This document shows positions 33,336 through 45,781 of a stretch of DNA of 64,000 nt, piece after piece. The position numbers were made by a program, and so were the translations under genes. Within the stretch, counting starts at the first letter, position 1. Each line of letters opens with the position of its first letter. Source of the stretch: Punica granatum. Taxonomy: Eukaryota > Streptophyta > Magnoliopsida > Myrtales > Lythraceae. The stretch lies in NCBI RefSeq assembly GCF_007655135.1, contig NC_045132.1:7874001-7938000 (forward strand), read 5' to 3'. The notes beneath the pieces were generated by a model, which was given only the letters and a program-made list of their open reading frames with translations, searched no databases and had not been told where the DNA came from.

Positions 33336-36300
33336 TGTCAGCACCCCATTTTGGTCCACCGGCTCTAGGATATGGATATGACATCAACAAGGCTCCCGAC
33401 TAGGGTTCCACAACTCTAACAAAAAAATGGCGAGGGCAACATATGGAATTTTGCAGCACACACAATTGATCTCGCAGAGTAAGCCACGAATTATCAATAT
33501 TCGAACCGAAGGCAATGGACAAAGGGGAAATCACGTCTCTGTATCATTTTCTTCGATGAAAACGACTATCTTCGTGGATCCTAGAACTAAGTTCGATATT
33601 TTTAGATCAAGGTTTGGTGAGTTAGGGACATTTCAATGCAAAAATCACGTCAAGAGCCCTTTCGAGCAAAAAGATAAAATTCGTGGGAACTGGGGTGCCC
33701 AAACAGTGAATACAACGGCTCGAGCACGGGATTCAACGCATCATATCACGGTCAATCCTGAACCTAAAAGGGTGAATTTTATATGCTTGACCTAGGAAAT
33801 CGAGTTAGGTTCAATTTGACGGGTCGTTAATTCCAAGATTCAATACGGAGAGAGAGTTATGAATTTTTGAGCGCACCATGCCCGAAACTGTTAAATCGGG
33901 ACAGACTCTGTCAATTGAGGGAGAAAATCCATAAAAAATTCAATTCTTCGTATTTTCAAGTATGGCCAACGTCATTGGATTCATAATTCACTGAAGATTC
34001 AGAAAATAAAAAGAAATAGGAGATATTTTTGGCTAGATTAGTACAGAATCGAATATATTCTCACAGATTATAACCAAATCTCCCGGTTCGGGCCAGCTGT
34101 CAAAGAAAAATTGTTTCGGGAACTTCCCGAGGTCGAAAATCTTCAAATTTTACGAGGATGTGCCCAACTCATGTAGAGATCAAGGAAAAATATCAGATAG
34201 ACCGAAAGGTTCATGAGAAATTCAAAAAAATTCGGGATGTTGAGGTCAGCTCATGGACTGTTGGTGACAGCACCCGGACTTCTCTCCTCCAGCTGCCTCC
34301 TTTCCTCTCAACCCTCACCTCATTCCCGAAAAAAAAAATCCTAACCCTAGCCGCCACAACTCCCTCATTGGAAAAAAAACCCTAGGGCGCCTCATCAAAA
34401 AAAAACCCTAATGATCCTACTAAAAAAAAGGCCAGCCGCAGCACACTTTCCGGGAGCGGACCCGATCCTTGTCCTTCACCTCCCTCGGCTCTCTTCTTGA
34501 ACGAGCATACAAGACGGTTGTTCGGAGGAGGTGGATATTGCTTTTCATTGATAGAGAGGTAACGCAATGTTCTTATAAAGGGTCAGGTGTTGCAATCTCG
34601 GATCATTTCAAACTTCCTAAATGCCTTTCCTGAGCAGAGTAAAATATCATTCTAGCCATCTCAATAACATGTTTACTTATTCTGCTTGACACAAATCCTG
34701 TGGTTATTATTTGTCTTTTGTGCTATTTATGCTTTTGATGGACATACGTATAGCTAGTTGCTAGAGGATCGTACGGGTGTTTATGCAATTTGGTTGGTGG
34801 AAATGGTTATTGGTGTCTGATTCATTTCATTAACTGACTTTTCTGCTTTGTGAAACATATTTGCAATGGTTGGTTAGTTTGTAATGACTAAATGCATGCT
34901 ATTTTGACTTTGAGTTCCCTGGGATTTCCTCAATAATTTTTCTGAGTCTCTGGCATAAAAATGATAAGTTCTCGATGCCGTTATCTGTGATTCAATAACT
35001 TGCCGGCACCACCACTTGACAACTAACACCTACTAAGAGAGAAAGAGCCGAGACTCGGATTCTCCAGCTGGTGTGTCCTTGTAACTGTTGTCGACACTTT
35101 TCTTGTGCTGTCCGAACTCTTCCCGAGCTCCCAGAGGCTGCCACTGCTCCCTGTCGCTCCTTTCTTTGGCTTCTTTTTACAGGTTTGTTGCTACCGGTAC
35201 TGCACGTCGCTGTCGTTCATTGCTCGCGGCTACTTGTCGCTGCTGTCCGATTCGTGTCTTGTGCGTACCCGAGCCCTTGCTGACTCACTGAGGTGTCCTT
35301 GGACAGTCCGTACCAGCTCTGGTTGAAGAGACTTTCGAGATTTCGTGGTCCTTCGGACATAAGCTCGGAAGAGGTAAGATTCCCGACCTAGTGGCATGCT
35401 TAGGGCTCCATTTTTGCACATTAATGCTTGCTTGGATGATGATAATGCGGAATGAACATTTGTGGATCGTGTTGATGAACGGAATAATTTTTAAAACTCG
35501 TTTTATAAACTTTTCCGTCTGTTCCAGTTCAGTTCCCGTCGTTGTTTTTTTTCTTTTTTTCGATCAGCCATAAATTTTCAAATCCGTCCCAAACTAGTCG
35601 TGGGCCACTCTTAGCGTTTTCCAACCAGTCTCTGAATTTTTCCGAATTTTTAATCATTTTAGAAAACTTTTTAATCTGTTTCAGTTCAGTCCCTGTAGCA
35701 TTTTCCACTTTTTCAGATCAGTCCTGAACTTCCAAATTCGTTTTAAACAAGTCCCGGCCCATTTTACCCTTTTCCGAACAGTTTCCGAATTTTCCAGAAC
35801 TTTTAATCATTCCAGGGAACTTTTAAATTTGTTTCAGTTTAATCCCTGTGACATTTTCCATTTTTCCAGATCAGTCCCGAACTTTAAAATTCGTTTCAGT
35901 CAAGTCCCAGGCATTTTCGACATTTCAGTTCGGCCATGGAATTTTCTGATAATTTAAACCACTCCATTAAAGCTTTTAATTGTGTTTCAATTTAGTCCCT
36001 GGGACATTTCCCATCTTCTTTTTAGATCAGTCCCGAACTTTCAAATATGTTTCAATAAGGTCCCAGACAAATTAATTTTATTGCGATCATTTTGTCCATA
36101 TTCGTGTGTTTGGAGTATTTGAACGTATCTTTGATTAAAACCTCACATGAATCGGTTAATCATGTAAAGTCAACTAAAAATCGGATTTAACCCTAAGACG
36201 GTCGGAAATTAGAGTTTATCGGACGGCCCACTAATGGTCATTTCGACAGCTCGAAATCCGCAGACTAAAGCATTCGGCAAATTTCTAATTAACTTAAAAT

Positions 36301-37608
36301 TCCACATACGGGTTAATTGGGACGTTAAATTTGGCTAAATTAAATCACTTGACCCTTTTAAATTGATTGCACGAACCGATTAATAATCTGTAATCGCATC
36401 GACAGTTCAAGAACTGTTAGCCATTCCCTTTTTAAAATTCACAATTTCAAAAGCACTGAGATACGCGTCACGTAATCTTGATTTTTCATACAGACACATA
36501 TTCTTCGGTTCAAGGGCATGATTACCGGTTCTTGTCTTGCCGTTACCCTAGTGTAGGTTTGTGTTTAGAACGGGTTAAAATATGAAAAATTAATCTCAAA
36601 CTCGACATAATCAAACATGAGCAAATAGTCAAGTAGAAGGTTAGGTTTCGGGTTTTAGTTAAAAATACTCTTAATCTGTAAAAGTCACATTTGTCACGAT
36701 ACAGAAAAATTTAAAAACAACCCACACACTTGAGACTTGACTACAAACATCATGTCTGTCGGGTCCGTTAAAATAATGCCGAATGCTACATATCCTATCC
36801 ATCATCCCTGTTATTTGTTTTAAGGTAGGATTTGTATGCCAAAATACCCCGGTTAATAATCAGTTAATTTACGTAAATTCGGCGATAATAAGAAACCCCA
36901 TTATTTGTTTATTTGAGCTTGCTTGTTACATTTTTGCACTTGTTTGTTATGTGGATCGAGCCCGATCCTTTAGGACTCGATTCACACTGGGTCCAACGCC
37001 CATAACCGTTGATCACGGGGTCCAATACCCCCACACACCGAGTGCGCATTTAATTTAATTTTCGGTCTTTTCCAAAACCATACGGTGAGCAAGAGTAAAA
37101 TAATGGCCGAATGTGAACCGACCGGGATTTAGTCATTGTAGCTTGTCTTTTATTTATTTGAGAGAACAATGTAAGGGTTTATGATATATATTTATTCATG
37201 TAATAATCTCGGTCGGAGAGTGAACGGTTCAAGTGTCTCTTCGAATTTACGGTGTCAAAACGGGCGAGTCAAGTGCAACCCTAAATCATGCGGTAAATAA
37301 ATAAAATGGCAAGCCTAGCAAACTAGAGTACCGAAAGGGCGTGTGGGATATAGGCCCACACGTAATAGAACCCCCGAATTCGGAATTTCCGATTCCGTAC
37401 AAGACCATTGCCTTAGCATACTAGGTGTATCCATACCCTAGACCCGAGCGACTCACCGGCCCTCGACCTTCGGGTCGTAAACAGGTAGTGGCAACTCCTT
37501 CTCACATGCGTCCGTCGTGCGTCCCCAGTAAGGTGGACACTCCCCAAGCCGCGTTGCATTTAGGCGTGCACATGCGTGCCCCGACGAGACGAAATTTGGG
37601 TGCGCACA
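33336..37608 (+). repeat. Very long LTR (copy B, 4.27 kb) of a Tat/Ogre-like gypsy element
   Basis: The start TGTCAGCACC is fixed by its match to copy A; the end GGTGCGCACA is fixed by the primer site that follows. LTRs of several kb are characteristic of the Ogre/Tat lineage of Ty3/gypsy. Inside lie a GC-rich variable zone (34250-35340), a ~155 bp array (35515-36110) and a moderately conserved right third also seen at 39720-42171. Small frames within have no recognisable domain. Confidence 0.78.
35515..36110 (+). repeat. ~155 bp tandem array inside LTR B
   Basis: About four units. Each contains TTCAGTTCAGTCCCTG, CATTTTCCACTTTTT, GATCAGTCCYGAACTT, AATTCGTTT and AAGTCCCGG. Starts of the first word near 35518, 35677, 35830 and 35983. 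Confidence 0.8.
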
Positions 37609-37611
37609 GCT

Positions 37612-37629
37612 TGGCGACTCCACTGGGGA
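37612..37629 (+). other. Primer binding site complementary to tRNA-Arg
   Basis: TGGCGACTCCACTGGGGA is an 18-base match to the 3' end, CCA included, of plant tRNA-Arg(ACG). It lies 3 bases after the LTR end. A tRNA-Arg primer is typical of Tat/Ogre elements and supports that assignment. Confidence 0.85.
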
Positions 37630-39719
37630 CACTTAGAGGGTTCGGGCTCGTTCCCGCTTGCTTTGTTTGCTTGTTTATTTATCGTTTTCCGCAATTTTTC
37701 GCTTATTTACTTTACGCACTTTTATTTCCCGCGCACGCATTGCATATTATACTAGCTTTTAGGTACCTATGGGTCGCGTCCCACGACCGGTAATAGGAGC
37801 ATAGGTTAGATAGGGGTTCGAAGTAGAGGTACGGCGCGCAGTTCGACTGCCGCTGAGGCTTTGAAAAGAATCCCGCTCGGCTTCAAGGAATTGACACCCT
37901 TGAGTCGGGTGCCACCATCCTTACGTGGCACGGTCCCTATAACACTAAAACCATGCATTCTGCAGGAGCTCCATGCCATCCTCCAACCCGGCTTTAACGA
38001 ACAGTCCATCGAGTCGGCCTGCGTGCTCCTCGAGTCTTTTCTGTTTCAAGAGCGATGTATCTTGTAATTTGTACTAAGCCGTGGGCATTTACTTTTTTCG
38101 CACACATGCATCATCTGTTTTACAAAATTAGGGTGTCATTCATATGGACGAGTGCTAAGTCGATCTTCCTTTCATCTTGGTAAGAGACGTCTCACTCGGC
38201 CTCTTGCTCGCACCTCGATAGAGCCCACCAATCTACGAGGACCTCACCGACTCGCCACAGGATGCATGCCACACATCTCCCAGGACACCCTTTCCTTCGA
38301 GCACAGCCACTATGATCGACCTCACTAACACTAGGACCGATCATTGAGAGATTGCTGAGAAATGAGGAATTCGTCGGCCAACCACAACTTCAAAAGGAGC
38401 CCGCACGAGCGAACGCCGTCCTGGAGAGGTCTAGGAAGAGGGCTCGTAGAGACCCACACACGCGCTCTATGATAGATGTCTTCGCAAGGCCATCGCTTAG
38501 AACCGGTGCTTTCCAATGCCGCGCTCGCTCAAACTTCAAGTGTGGTGGAAGATCGGCTTAGGGCTTTATTTTACAAAATTTACATTGTACTTTGAAATTT
38601 TTGAGTCAATGTGAATGACGACATTAGTTTTGGAAAACTCACGCATCGCATGCATCCTACTCATTTACTGTTTTGCATAACAACTAACATCTCACCATTC
38701 AAGTGAGTGAAGACCTCCTTCGCATCTAACCGCGACCTTCATCCTACTTCCACGGCAAGGCGAGCCGTGGCCCGAGGACCGATGCACCTTCCTTGGCAAA
38801 GCTAGCTTCCCTCTAACCCCACGCAACCAAGCGTCATCGCGTGATCGCACACGTCTCTTCGCGCAACTGAGCACATCCACCAGCACAACCTAATGCGTCC
38901 TTCCACGTCGTGCGAGCATGCCTCTACCTTACCCATGCACATACCTCCGGCGCGCTCGCACGACGCCTACTAGGCTAGTTCGATCTCCTGCGCCCTTACA
39001 TTGAAATTGCGAACATAGTTTGCTCCTTCATCGTTCCCCTTTTCCTATTGCAGAAAATAACCGACAAGAAGGTAATCTGAATTCTAAAATCGAGACAGGA
39101 AACACTTCTCTGCTATCTCATCGGACTCCAAACACTGAGGACCGACCTTCCCTCCACGAAAGATCACAGGCGACAACTCCAACGAACATAGCATGTCCTA
39201 GCCCACTCGCCACGGGGCTTCCAGCATGATTACACTGCCGATCGAAGAATGGGCCCAACCCACCCTCCTCTAAGGCCGCCGACCTGTTACTGGGGCAACA
39301 CACGCTCTCCTTCAAATGCTCTTTTACATTTATTCGCATTTCCAAACAAGCTCTCAGCATAAACGAACCATTCAAGGGGCACTTGAACAGTCTCGAAGAC
39401 GCCCTATTGGTTCTGTCGGACCTGTCCGACTCGCATGTCCCAATGGGACTCGGCTCCTCGAGCTTTCCCTAGGACAGCTGCGCAAACCAACCCGCAATCG
39501 GGGAAAGTACAACTATGCGGTTCCCAGTCACAGTCTAACAGCTCCAACGTGGCGATGACCGGACTCCCGAAATTGAGTGTTCCCCATGCGCGGCACCCCA
39601 TGGGTCTCACGCTGTATGAGGGAATTTCCCATGGGTCCACCTTACATTTCTTACCATATGTTTCACCTAATCGGATTGGTTCGAGTGGTCTTCGAAGTTC
39701 CCCGAGCTCTCCCATCATT
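37630..39719 (+). mobile_element. Interior of the Tat/Ogre-like element, coding region lost
   Basis: Starts with the leader after the primer site. I see no gag, protease, RT or integrase motif in about 2.1 kb, only short frames; sequence is GC-richer than the surroundings. The autonomous interior of such elements is usually well over 7 kb, so most has been deleted or this is a large derivative. Confidence 0.6.
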
Positions 39720-42167
39720 AGCTCGATAGAGGTATGAAAACTCAATTTTAATGGCATTTCTATGAGTCTCCTTGATGTGTTTGTGGGATAACCCGGAGAA
39801 TGAGTGGAAAAGTGGGTCTTGCAAACCGTAATGATGAGTGGACTTTATTTCAAACTCGATTTCACAAACTTTTCATGACGTTTCAGTTCAGTCCCTACAG
39901 GCTTTTCACTATTTTCATAATCAGCACTGAACTTTCTAATCTACTTCAACATAGTCCTGGGCCATTTTCAGCATTTTCAATTCAACCATTGAACTTTCCA
40001 GACAATTTAGATCAGTCCAGAAAATTTTTCAATCTGTTTCAGTTCAGTCCCTGCAACTCTTTTCACTTTTTCTAGATCAGCCCTTAACTTTCAGATATGT
40101 TTCAATCAAATCTCGGGCCATTTCAGCATTTTCTACTCAGCCACTGACTTTTTCTAATGAATCTAGATTGGTCCCTGGTCGAATTTGATATTTTCAAAGC
40201 AGTCCCTGACTTTTTGAGCTGTTCCAAATCAGTCCCTGAAATTTTAGCCGAATTTTCAAATCAGCCCCAGTTCTTTTGAAATTATTGAATTCAGTCCTTG
40301 GACATTTTTATAAATAAATAAATTAATGAAAATGAAATAAATTAATAAAATAAAAGGACTTCCAACCCATCCTACTTGGGCCCCCGATCGACAATACACA
40401 TATTCTTTTAATATATTCTTATCTCGTTTATTATGCGTATATGATGTGGCAATACGTGTTTTTTATATTTCCCTGTTTCTATGGGTCGGCGTCGTTTTAT
40501 CGATTCCGTTAATATTGCATTTGTGTATGCTTGTATGTTTGCATGTGTTTCCCATGATCATGGCGGCACCGGCTTTGTAAAATATGTGTTATAATCGTGA
40601 TTGATATATGATTGCATGCAACCGTATATTTCGTTTGGTATTAATGGGATGATAAAATGTAAATGAAAGGTGTCAGTTTTAAATAATGTGCATGGATTTG
40701 TATATCGGCAACTATCTCGAGCCCACGAGGGTCCAAGAGCGCATCGGTCATCATTTGACCAGGCATTCTTGGCTTTCGGGGACCCGTCTTGGTCTTCGTG
40801 TCACAAATCGCTTCATAAACCCATAGTATCCAAAGTATAGGATGATGATCCCTAAAAAAATTTCACATACAGGAAAAGGGGCGTGTAATTTGGCTAAATA
40901 AATCATTCGGCTTTAAGCAAAATGCATAAATTGACAAATTACCGGTAACCGCATCGATAATTTTAGGCATAATCAAACGAGGAAAAATAGGCAAAAGGGT
41001 TAGGTTTTGGGCTTTCAGGTGAAAAACATGCACTTAGCATAATTTGTTAAAGCCACACTGTTACCATGTAGAACAATCTAAAACAGATCCACACATACTT
41101 AGTTGGCCTAGCACTGCGCCTACCCATGTTCTGTTTAGGCTAGAAAATTGTTTGTCAAACTATCCCGATTCATAATTGGCTAATCACGTAAACTTGGCGC
41201 TTAATACACATTTTGTCTGTAGTCATCTATTTTCATATGTTTTTGTCCGCTTTTGCCAATTTTATCCTTTTTTGTCTGTTTTCGTCTATTTTATCGCGGT
41301 TCGAGCCCTAACCCATACAATATGATGCACATGGGGTCCAACGCCCTTCACCGTCGATCACGAGTCCAACGCCCATGCACACCAAGTGTGTGCAACCCAA
41401 ATGCGGAATCGGGTCTTGCCTCAACTTACTGCTTCGCTCCTAGTAGTGTCTATGTGAAAGACGACTCAGATCGAGTAGGTAAGGCGTGACCAAACATGAC
41501 CCCGGAAGCTTGACCGATCCCATGGCTATCACGAGAGTCAAACGACTCTTCTATTATCCGTCGGTTTAGTTGGACTCGACCCCCGGCTCTCTGAGCCCGC
41601 GTTACCTTAATTTCAGTTTTGGTCATTCAAAATCACGCGGTGAGCACGAGTGGAATGTTTGGCCTAATGCAAACTAACCGGGTCCATGTATTGTATCACG
41701 TCTATATTATGTATTTATTTGAGAGCACATTGTAAGGACATCTTCTGTATTTTCATTCAGTTGTTGTAAAGACCCCGGTCAGTGAGCAGACAGTCTGAGT
41801 GTTTCATCGAAGTTACGGTGTCAAAACAGGTGAGGAGTGTGCAACCTAATTCACGCGGTAAATGAAATAAAACGGCAAACCCTAGACAATCAAAGTACTG
41901 AAAAGGCGTGCGGAATATAGGCCCGCAAGTAATAAAACCCTCGGACCTAAAATTTTCGGTTCTGCAAGACCAATGCTTTAGCAACTAGGTGTACCCCATA
42001 CCCCTAGACCCGGGTAACTTCCCGGCTCTCGATTTCCGGGTCGTAAAATGGCAAGTAGCGACTCCTTCTCACGGTTGTCCGTCACTCGTCCCCACGGAAA
42101 GATGGACACTCCCAAGCCATGCAATAGCACACGCATGCGGGCCCCGACGAGATAAAATTTGGGTCCG

Positions 42168-42171
<4 letters not shown>
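39720..42171 (+). repeat. Right part of a second Tat/Ogre-like LTR (copy C)
   Basis: Aligns with 35365-37608 of LTR B: AGCTCGATAGAGGTA, the same ~155 bp array, GGGTCCAACGCCC, TCGATCACG, CGGTGTCAAAAC, CCCCGACGAGAT and the end GGGTCCGCACA. Divergence is high, so B and C are not a freshly inserted pair. The TGTCAGC start is missing. Confidence 0.72.
39880..40310 (+). repeat. ~155 bp tandem array inside LTR C
   Basis: TTTCAGTTCAGTCCCT recurs near 39883 and 40038, followed by degenerate CAGTCCCTGA units to about 40310. Same unit as in LTR B. Confidence 0.75.
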
Positions 42172-42198
<27 letters not shown>

Positions 42199-42199
42199 T
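42167..42199. repeat. (CA)n(TA)n microsatellite
   Basis: Directly after LTR C. The LTR terminus GCACA grades into it, so no target duplication can be read. Confidence 0.9.
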
Positions 42200-42285
42200 T
42201 ATTCTTAAATATCTAAGATCTGAACAACCATATCTCTTTGAAATTTGAATATTTATGAGTTATTCATGGAAGGTATTTATATTTA

Positions 42286-42617
42286 GGGATTTTTACCTAA
42301 AATGGCCCATGGTTTAATCGTTTTGTCAAATCTATCATATGCTTTTTTTTGTCAAATCTATCACATGGTTTACATTTTGTATCAAATCTATTTTGACGTT
42401 ATCTTTTCCGTCAACATCTAACGGCCGTGCTGACTTGACAAGTGGAGGGATAGTGGGCCACAGCGCCACGTCAGCACGGCCGTTAGATTTTGACGGAAAA
42501 GATAACGCCGGGATAGATTTGATACAAAAATTAAACCATGTGATAGATTTGACAAAAAAAATATATAATAGATTTGATAAAATGGTTAAATCATGGACCA
42601 TTTTAGGTAAATTCCCC
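42286..42617. mobile_element. MITE, 332 bp
   Basis: Arms of ~130 bp pair from GGGATTTTTACCTAAAATGG (left) to its partner GGGGAATTTACCTAAAATGG (right, reversed). The loop edges carry CGGCCGTGCTGAC / GTCAGCACGGCCG. Flanks TTATATTTA and TTATATTAA (42277-42285, 42618-42626) agree at 8 of 9 positions, a probable Mutator-type duplication. Confidence 0.88.
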
Positions 42618-42847
42618 TTATATTAATATCTTTTTGCTTTGCGTGATCTCTTGGTCCTTAATTCGCTATTTCAAGTTCACAATTTTCAACAGTTTTCTAG
42701 GGATTGTTTCCTTTTATGAAAAAATATTAATCACTTGGAGATTCTACGGTATGGTTAACTTAAAAAATATTGCACCCTGCTAGAATTAATCATTTTTGTC
42801 GTAATTGTTACTACTTGCAAGAAGTCGATTGCTTGTATACCCACCCA

Positions 42848-43805
42848 TCTATATATAATATATAATTACAAAACGGAGAGTGAGGATTAACAAGGTCGCT
42901 CCAAGTAAAGATAGAGGATTAACAAGGTCATTTCAAGTGTCAAACCCTCAACTCACCATTGTGCTACCTTTCGTTTACTTATGGAGATAACTTGACCAAC
43001 AAAGAAATGAAAAAAATAAATTCAATAATAATTGTCCAAACTCCCATGCAAAAAATAAAAAAAAGGAGTGGCTTCTAAATTCTCTTACAAATCGAAACTA
43101 AAATAACAAATTCAATAATAATTGCCCCAACTCCTATTTCTATCTTTAACTGAAGCAAATAAAAAAGGCCACCTCTAAAAAGAAATAAGGCTTCTCTTAC
43201 GAATCAAAACTAAAAAAGAAAAATCAATGATAATTATCTAAACTCCCATTTTCATCTTTGACTCTACAAAAGAAAATGGCTGCCTCTTGAAAGAAACAAG
43301 ACTTCTCTCGCAAATCGAAATTGTAGAAGATATTTTAATTTTTATAATTTTACATCTTTTACTTAAAAATAAATCGTTCGAAGAAATAATATGTTTCACG
43401 GATCACAAATTACATTTAAAATCATATTTAAAAATAATAATAATAAATATTTTAAAATTATTAATATTCTATACATAATTCATATGTTCTTTACTAAGTA
43501 ACTACCATTAATTTGATGAAAAAGTAAAATGTTGTAGAAGAATTTACACATAAAAATATAAATGCAAGTTTCAAAACAAAATGCAGTAATAAAAATATTA
43601 AGTGAATCGCATAATGCATGGGATAAATTTATATTGTAATTTTAACTACCTTAATTTCTATTAATAACTTTAATCATTTCATTTAATCATCAACTTGGAA
43701 ATTATGAAAAACTAAATTTTACAATCATACACTAATTAATACTTTTAAAGATATTATTTTTCATGAGTAATAATCCCATGCGCAATGTGCAAGTGGGATG
43801 GCTAG
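42848..43805 (+). mobile_element. Non-autonomous Helitron, both ends visible, 958 bp
   Basis: It starts A|TCTATATATAATATATAA and ends GGCTAG|T, so it sits in an AT dinucleotide as Helitrons do. A GC-containing imperfect hairpin (CCCATGCGCA ... TGCAAGTGGG, 43775-43797) precedes CTAG (43802-43805). No Rep or helicase gene; it needs a partner element. Confidence 0.72.
43016..43330 (+). repeat. Three ~90-112 bp tandem units inside the Helitron
   Basis: AATTCAATAATAATTGYC begins units near 43018, 43108 and (as AATCAATGATAATTATC) 43220; each continues with CAACTCC, a TTTCATCTTTGAC-like part, a GGCCACCTC/GGCTGCCTC part and CTTCTCTYRCAAATCGAAA. Confidence 0.75.
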
Positions 43806-44558
43806 TAATACCAAAAAAAGATGCACATAACCATTAAACTTATGAAAAATGTGGAGTCGATGTCCTGCAAAATTATTAGTTATAAATTGCAAAGAGTTAC
43901 AAACCTAATTACGTCAAATTTGGTACACCGAAATCGAAAGGAATGGAATGGATATTTTATCGTTTCCTCCATTTCTTTTTATAGTGTCTTTATTATGAGT
44001 TGGAAAGAGCATTTCATTAGAATGATCTTTCTCCTCCAATTTGATGGAATGATGTTTCCTTCACAAAACTTAAATAATGTTCATCCCATCATTTCAACTA
44101 GTTTTATTCAAGTATGATATATTTTCTTTGAGATTCATATATCTAATAAATTGAATTTTTGATAAATAAGTTCGTCATTTTCAATTACATTCATCTATAT
44201 CTTCAAGTTTAACTTGAAAAAAAGATAATTTTTCTTTCAATAAAATTATATTACACATTATACAACTTATTCCATTCCACCTATAGCTGAGTAAACAAAT
44301 ATTCCCTAACAAGGAGAGAGCGGGAAATAAATTAAAAATTATATTAATAGAAATTAACTAGCATCCCCTCTGGGTACATATCGAATTACATCCCGAAGGA
44401 CGCATCCTTATGGCATCTGCAAGTACAAATTTAAAATATATAATAATGAATAAAAGAACACGACCGGTCATATAACTGAATAAGGAGCAATTCCATATAG
44501 AAGATGACTATGGTTCAAGTTCGCCAGATCTCGTAAGATCGATGAGTTGATTCGTCAT
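43806..44558. other. Intergenic, contains the 3' region of the next gene
   Basis: A 98-residue frame at 43821-44117 shows no recognisable motif and is probably chance. The part next to 44559 should be the 3' untranslated region of the minus-strand gene. Confidence 0.45.
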
Positions 44559-45621
44559 TTAGGATGCTGCATTAGTCTGGTGTCGGGCCTTCTCTTTCTC
44601 CTTCACCTCACTGCCCTGCGTCTTGTCGTAAGCTTTGAGACACAGATCGAGATACGGGAAGAATTTAGGGTCCGATTGAGAAAGGAGCAACGTGAAAGAG
44701 CATAAGCGCATGTATTAAGATATACCAGGGTGATTTGCATGGATTTCCTTGTCAGCCTCAATGTTGTTAAGAGACTGATTGCCACTGTATATACCACCGA
44801 ACCCTTCTTCATCGGCCCTCGTGGAGTACCCATCTCCAAACGACTGAGACATGACGTTCCTCCTTCATGTAGAAAGGGCCCAAGTGACCCATCAGTTTGA
44901 TTTTCATATGCATTTGTTAGATCGATAAAGCTAGACTAATTAATCAGGACAATACGGAGACAAATAAGAAAGAATAACATTGATTTTGCTACCATAGTCA
45001 AGTTTTTGTCTACAAGACCTTCGACAGACCCGAAAGTGGGATGGTCCCCAAGGACCATAGAATTTCCCGGTTGTCTATACGTTTGATCATATTTTTCTGA
45101 TTGATGTGAATGTACATGTACGGTCTCGTTGTGATCCGTTATATATAGACAATTCATAAATGCAAATGGTAAAAGTCTATGGACCTCAAGAAGCCCAACT
45201 ACAAAAAGCCTCTCTCTATTTGGATCCAATTAGTTCAAGAATGGATTTGTTGATCAACTTGAAACGAATAATGTGCAGAATCTCAAGAAATTTTTATATG
45301 GAGAATCACACGTATTTCCCGTCGAAGAAGTACAGTATAATTGTAACTACTGAAGAAATTAAGGGGAATGGGATGCGTATGGTGTCAACTAATGATCTTT
45401 GGAAAATAAGATGATGATGGCACCACTACTTACATGGGCTTTTCATTGGCTGGATTCGGTTCCTTGAGCTTGTCCATGTTACTCTCGGGAGCACCGGCCA
45501 CAGTAGTGGCTTGCCTGGATATGCCACTGGAGATTGTCTGGGCAACAGAGGATGACGAGAACAGCTGGGCGGTTGTCGGGTATTTTTTCGCAGATTTGGC
45601 CAGAGCAAGGTTCAAATTCAT
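44559..45621 (-). CDS. Three-exon gene for a 132-residue hydrophilic, LEA-like protein
   Basis: Exons on the minus strand: 45621-45434, 44862-44726, 44632-44559. Introns (571 and 93 bp) begin GTAAGT and GTATAT and end AAG; joining them gives one frame of 399 bases ending in TAA. The N-terminus (MNLNLALAKSAKKYP, then Ser/Arg-rich) has the look of a mitochondrial or plastid targeting peptide. The middle (SFGDGYSTRADEEGFGGIY) and the C-terminus (YDKTQGSEVKEKEKARHQTN) are Gly-, charge- and Gln-rich and unstructured, as in LEA/seed-maturation proteins; I cannot assign a named family. Splice phases and codon use fit well, so a real host gene is likely. A desiccation or seed role is inference, helped by a TGCATG element upstream. 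Confidence 0.78.
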
Positions 45622-45692
45622 TGTGTTAGAAATGTTAATTTGCTTTGTAATCGAACTAGTGATGATGGCAAAAATGGGTGAGGAAGGGTGGG

Positions 45693-45701
45693 CTTATATG
45701 A
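45693..45701 (-). promoter_or_regulatory. TATA box of the three-exon gene
   Basis: TCATATAAG on the minus strand, about 75 bases before the ATG, is well placed for a plant promoter. Confidence 0.65.
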
Positions 45702-45763
45702 AGCCTAGTGGGACTATATTGGCTTCTTCAAATTGGTCTTCTGATCCGAGTCTCCCTCCGGGT

Positions 45764-45769
45764 TGCATG
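45764..45769 (-). promoter_or_regulatory. RY-core element CATGCA upstream of the three-exon gene
   Basis: CATGCA lies about 65 bp upstream of the TATA box. RY motifs are bound by B3 factors of the ABI3/FUS3 type in seed genes. Six bases can occur by chance. Confidence 0.35.
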
Positions 45770-45781
45770 TTTCTTTGTCTG

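Noticed and set aside
34986..35421. Overlapping Cys/Ser/Leu-rich frames
   Set aside because: They lie inside the long LTR and are compositional by-products.
39020..39757. Frames of 69-117 residues
   Set aside because: Located in the non-coding interior of the Tat/Ogre-like element; no gag or pol motif.
43821..44117. 98-residue frame
   Set aside because: AT-rich, no motif, and begins just after the Helitron end; probably chance.
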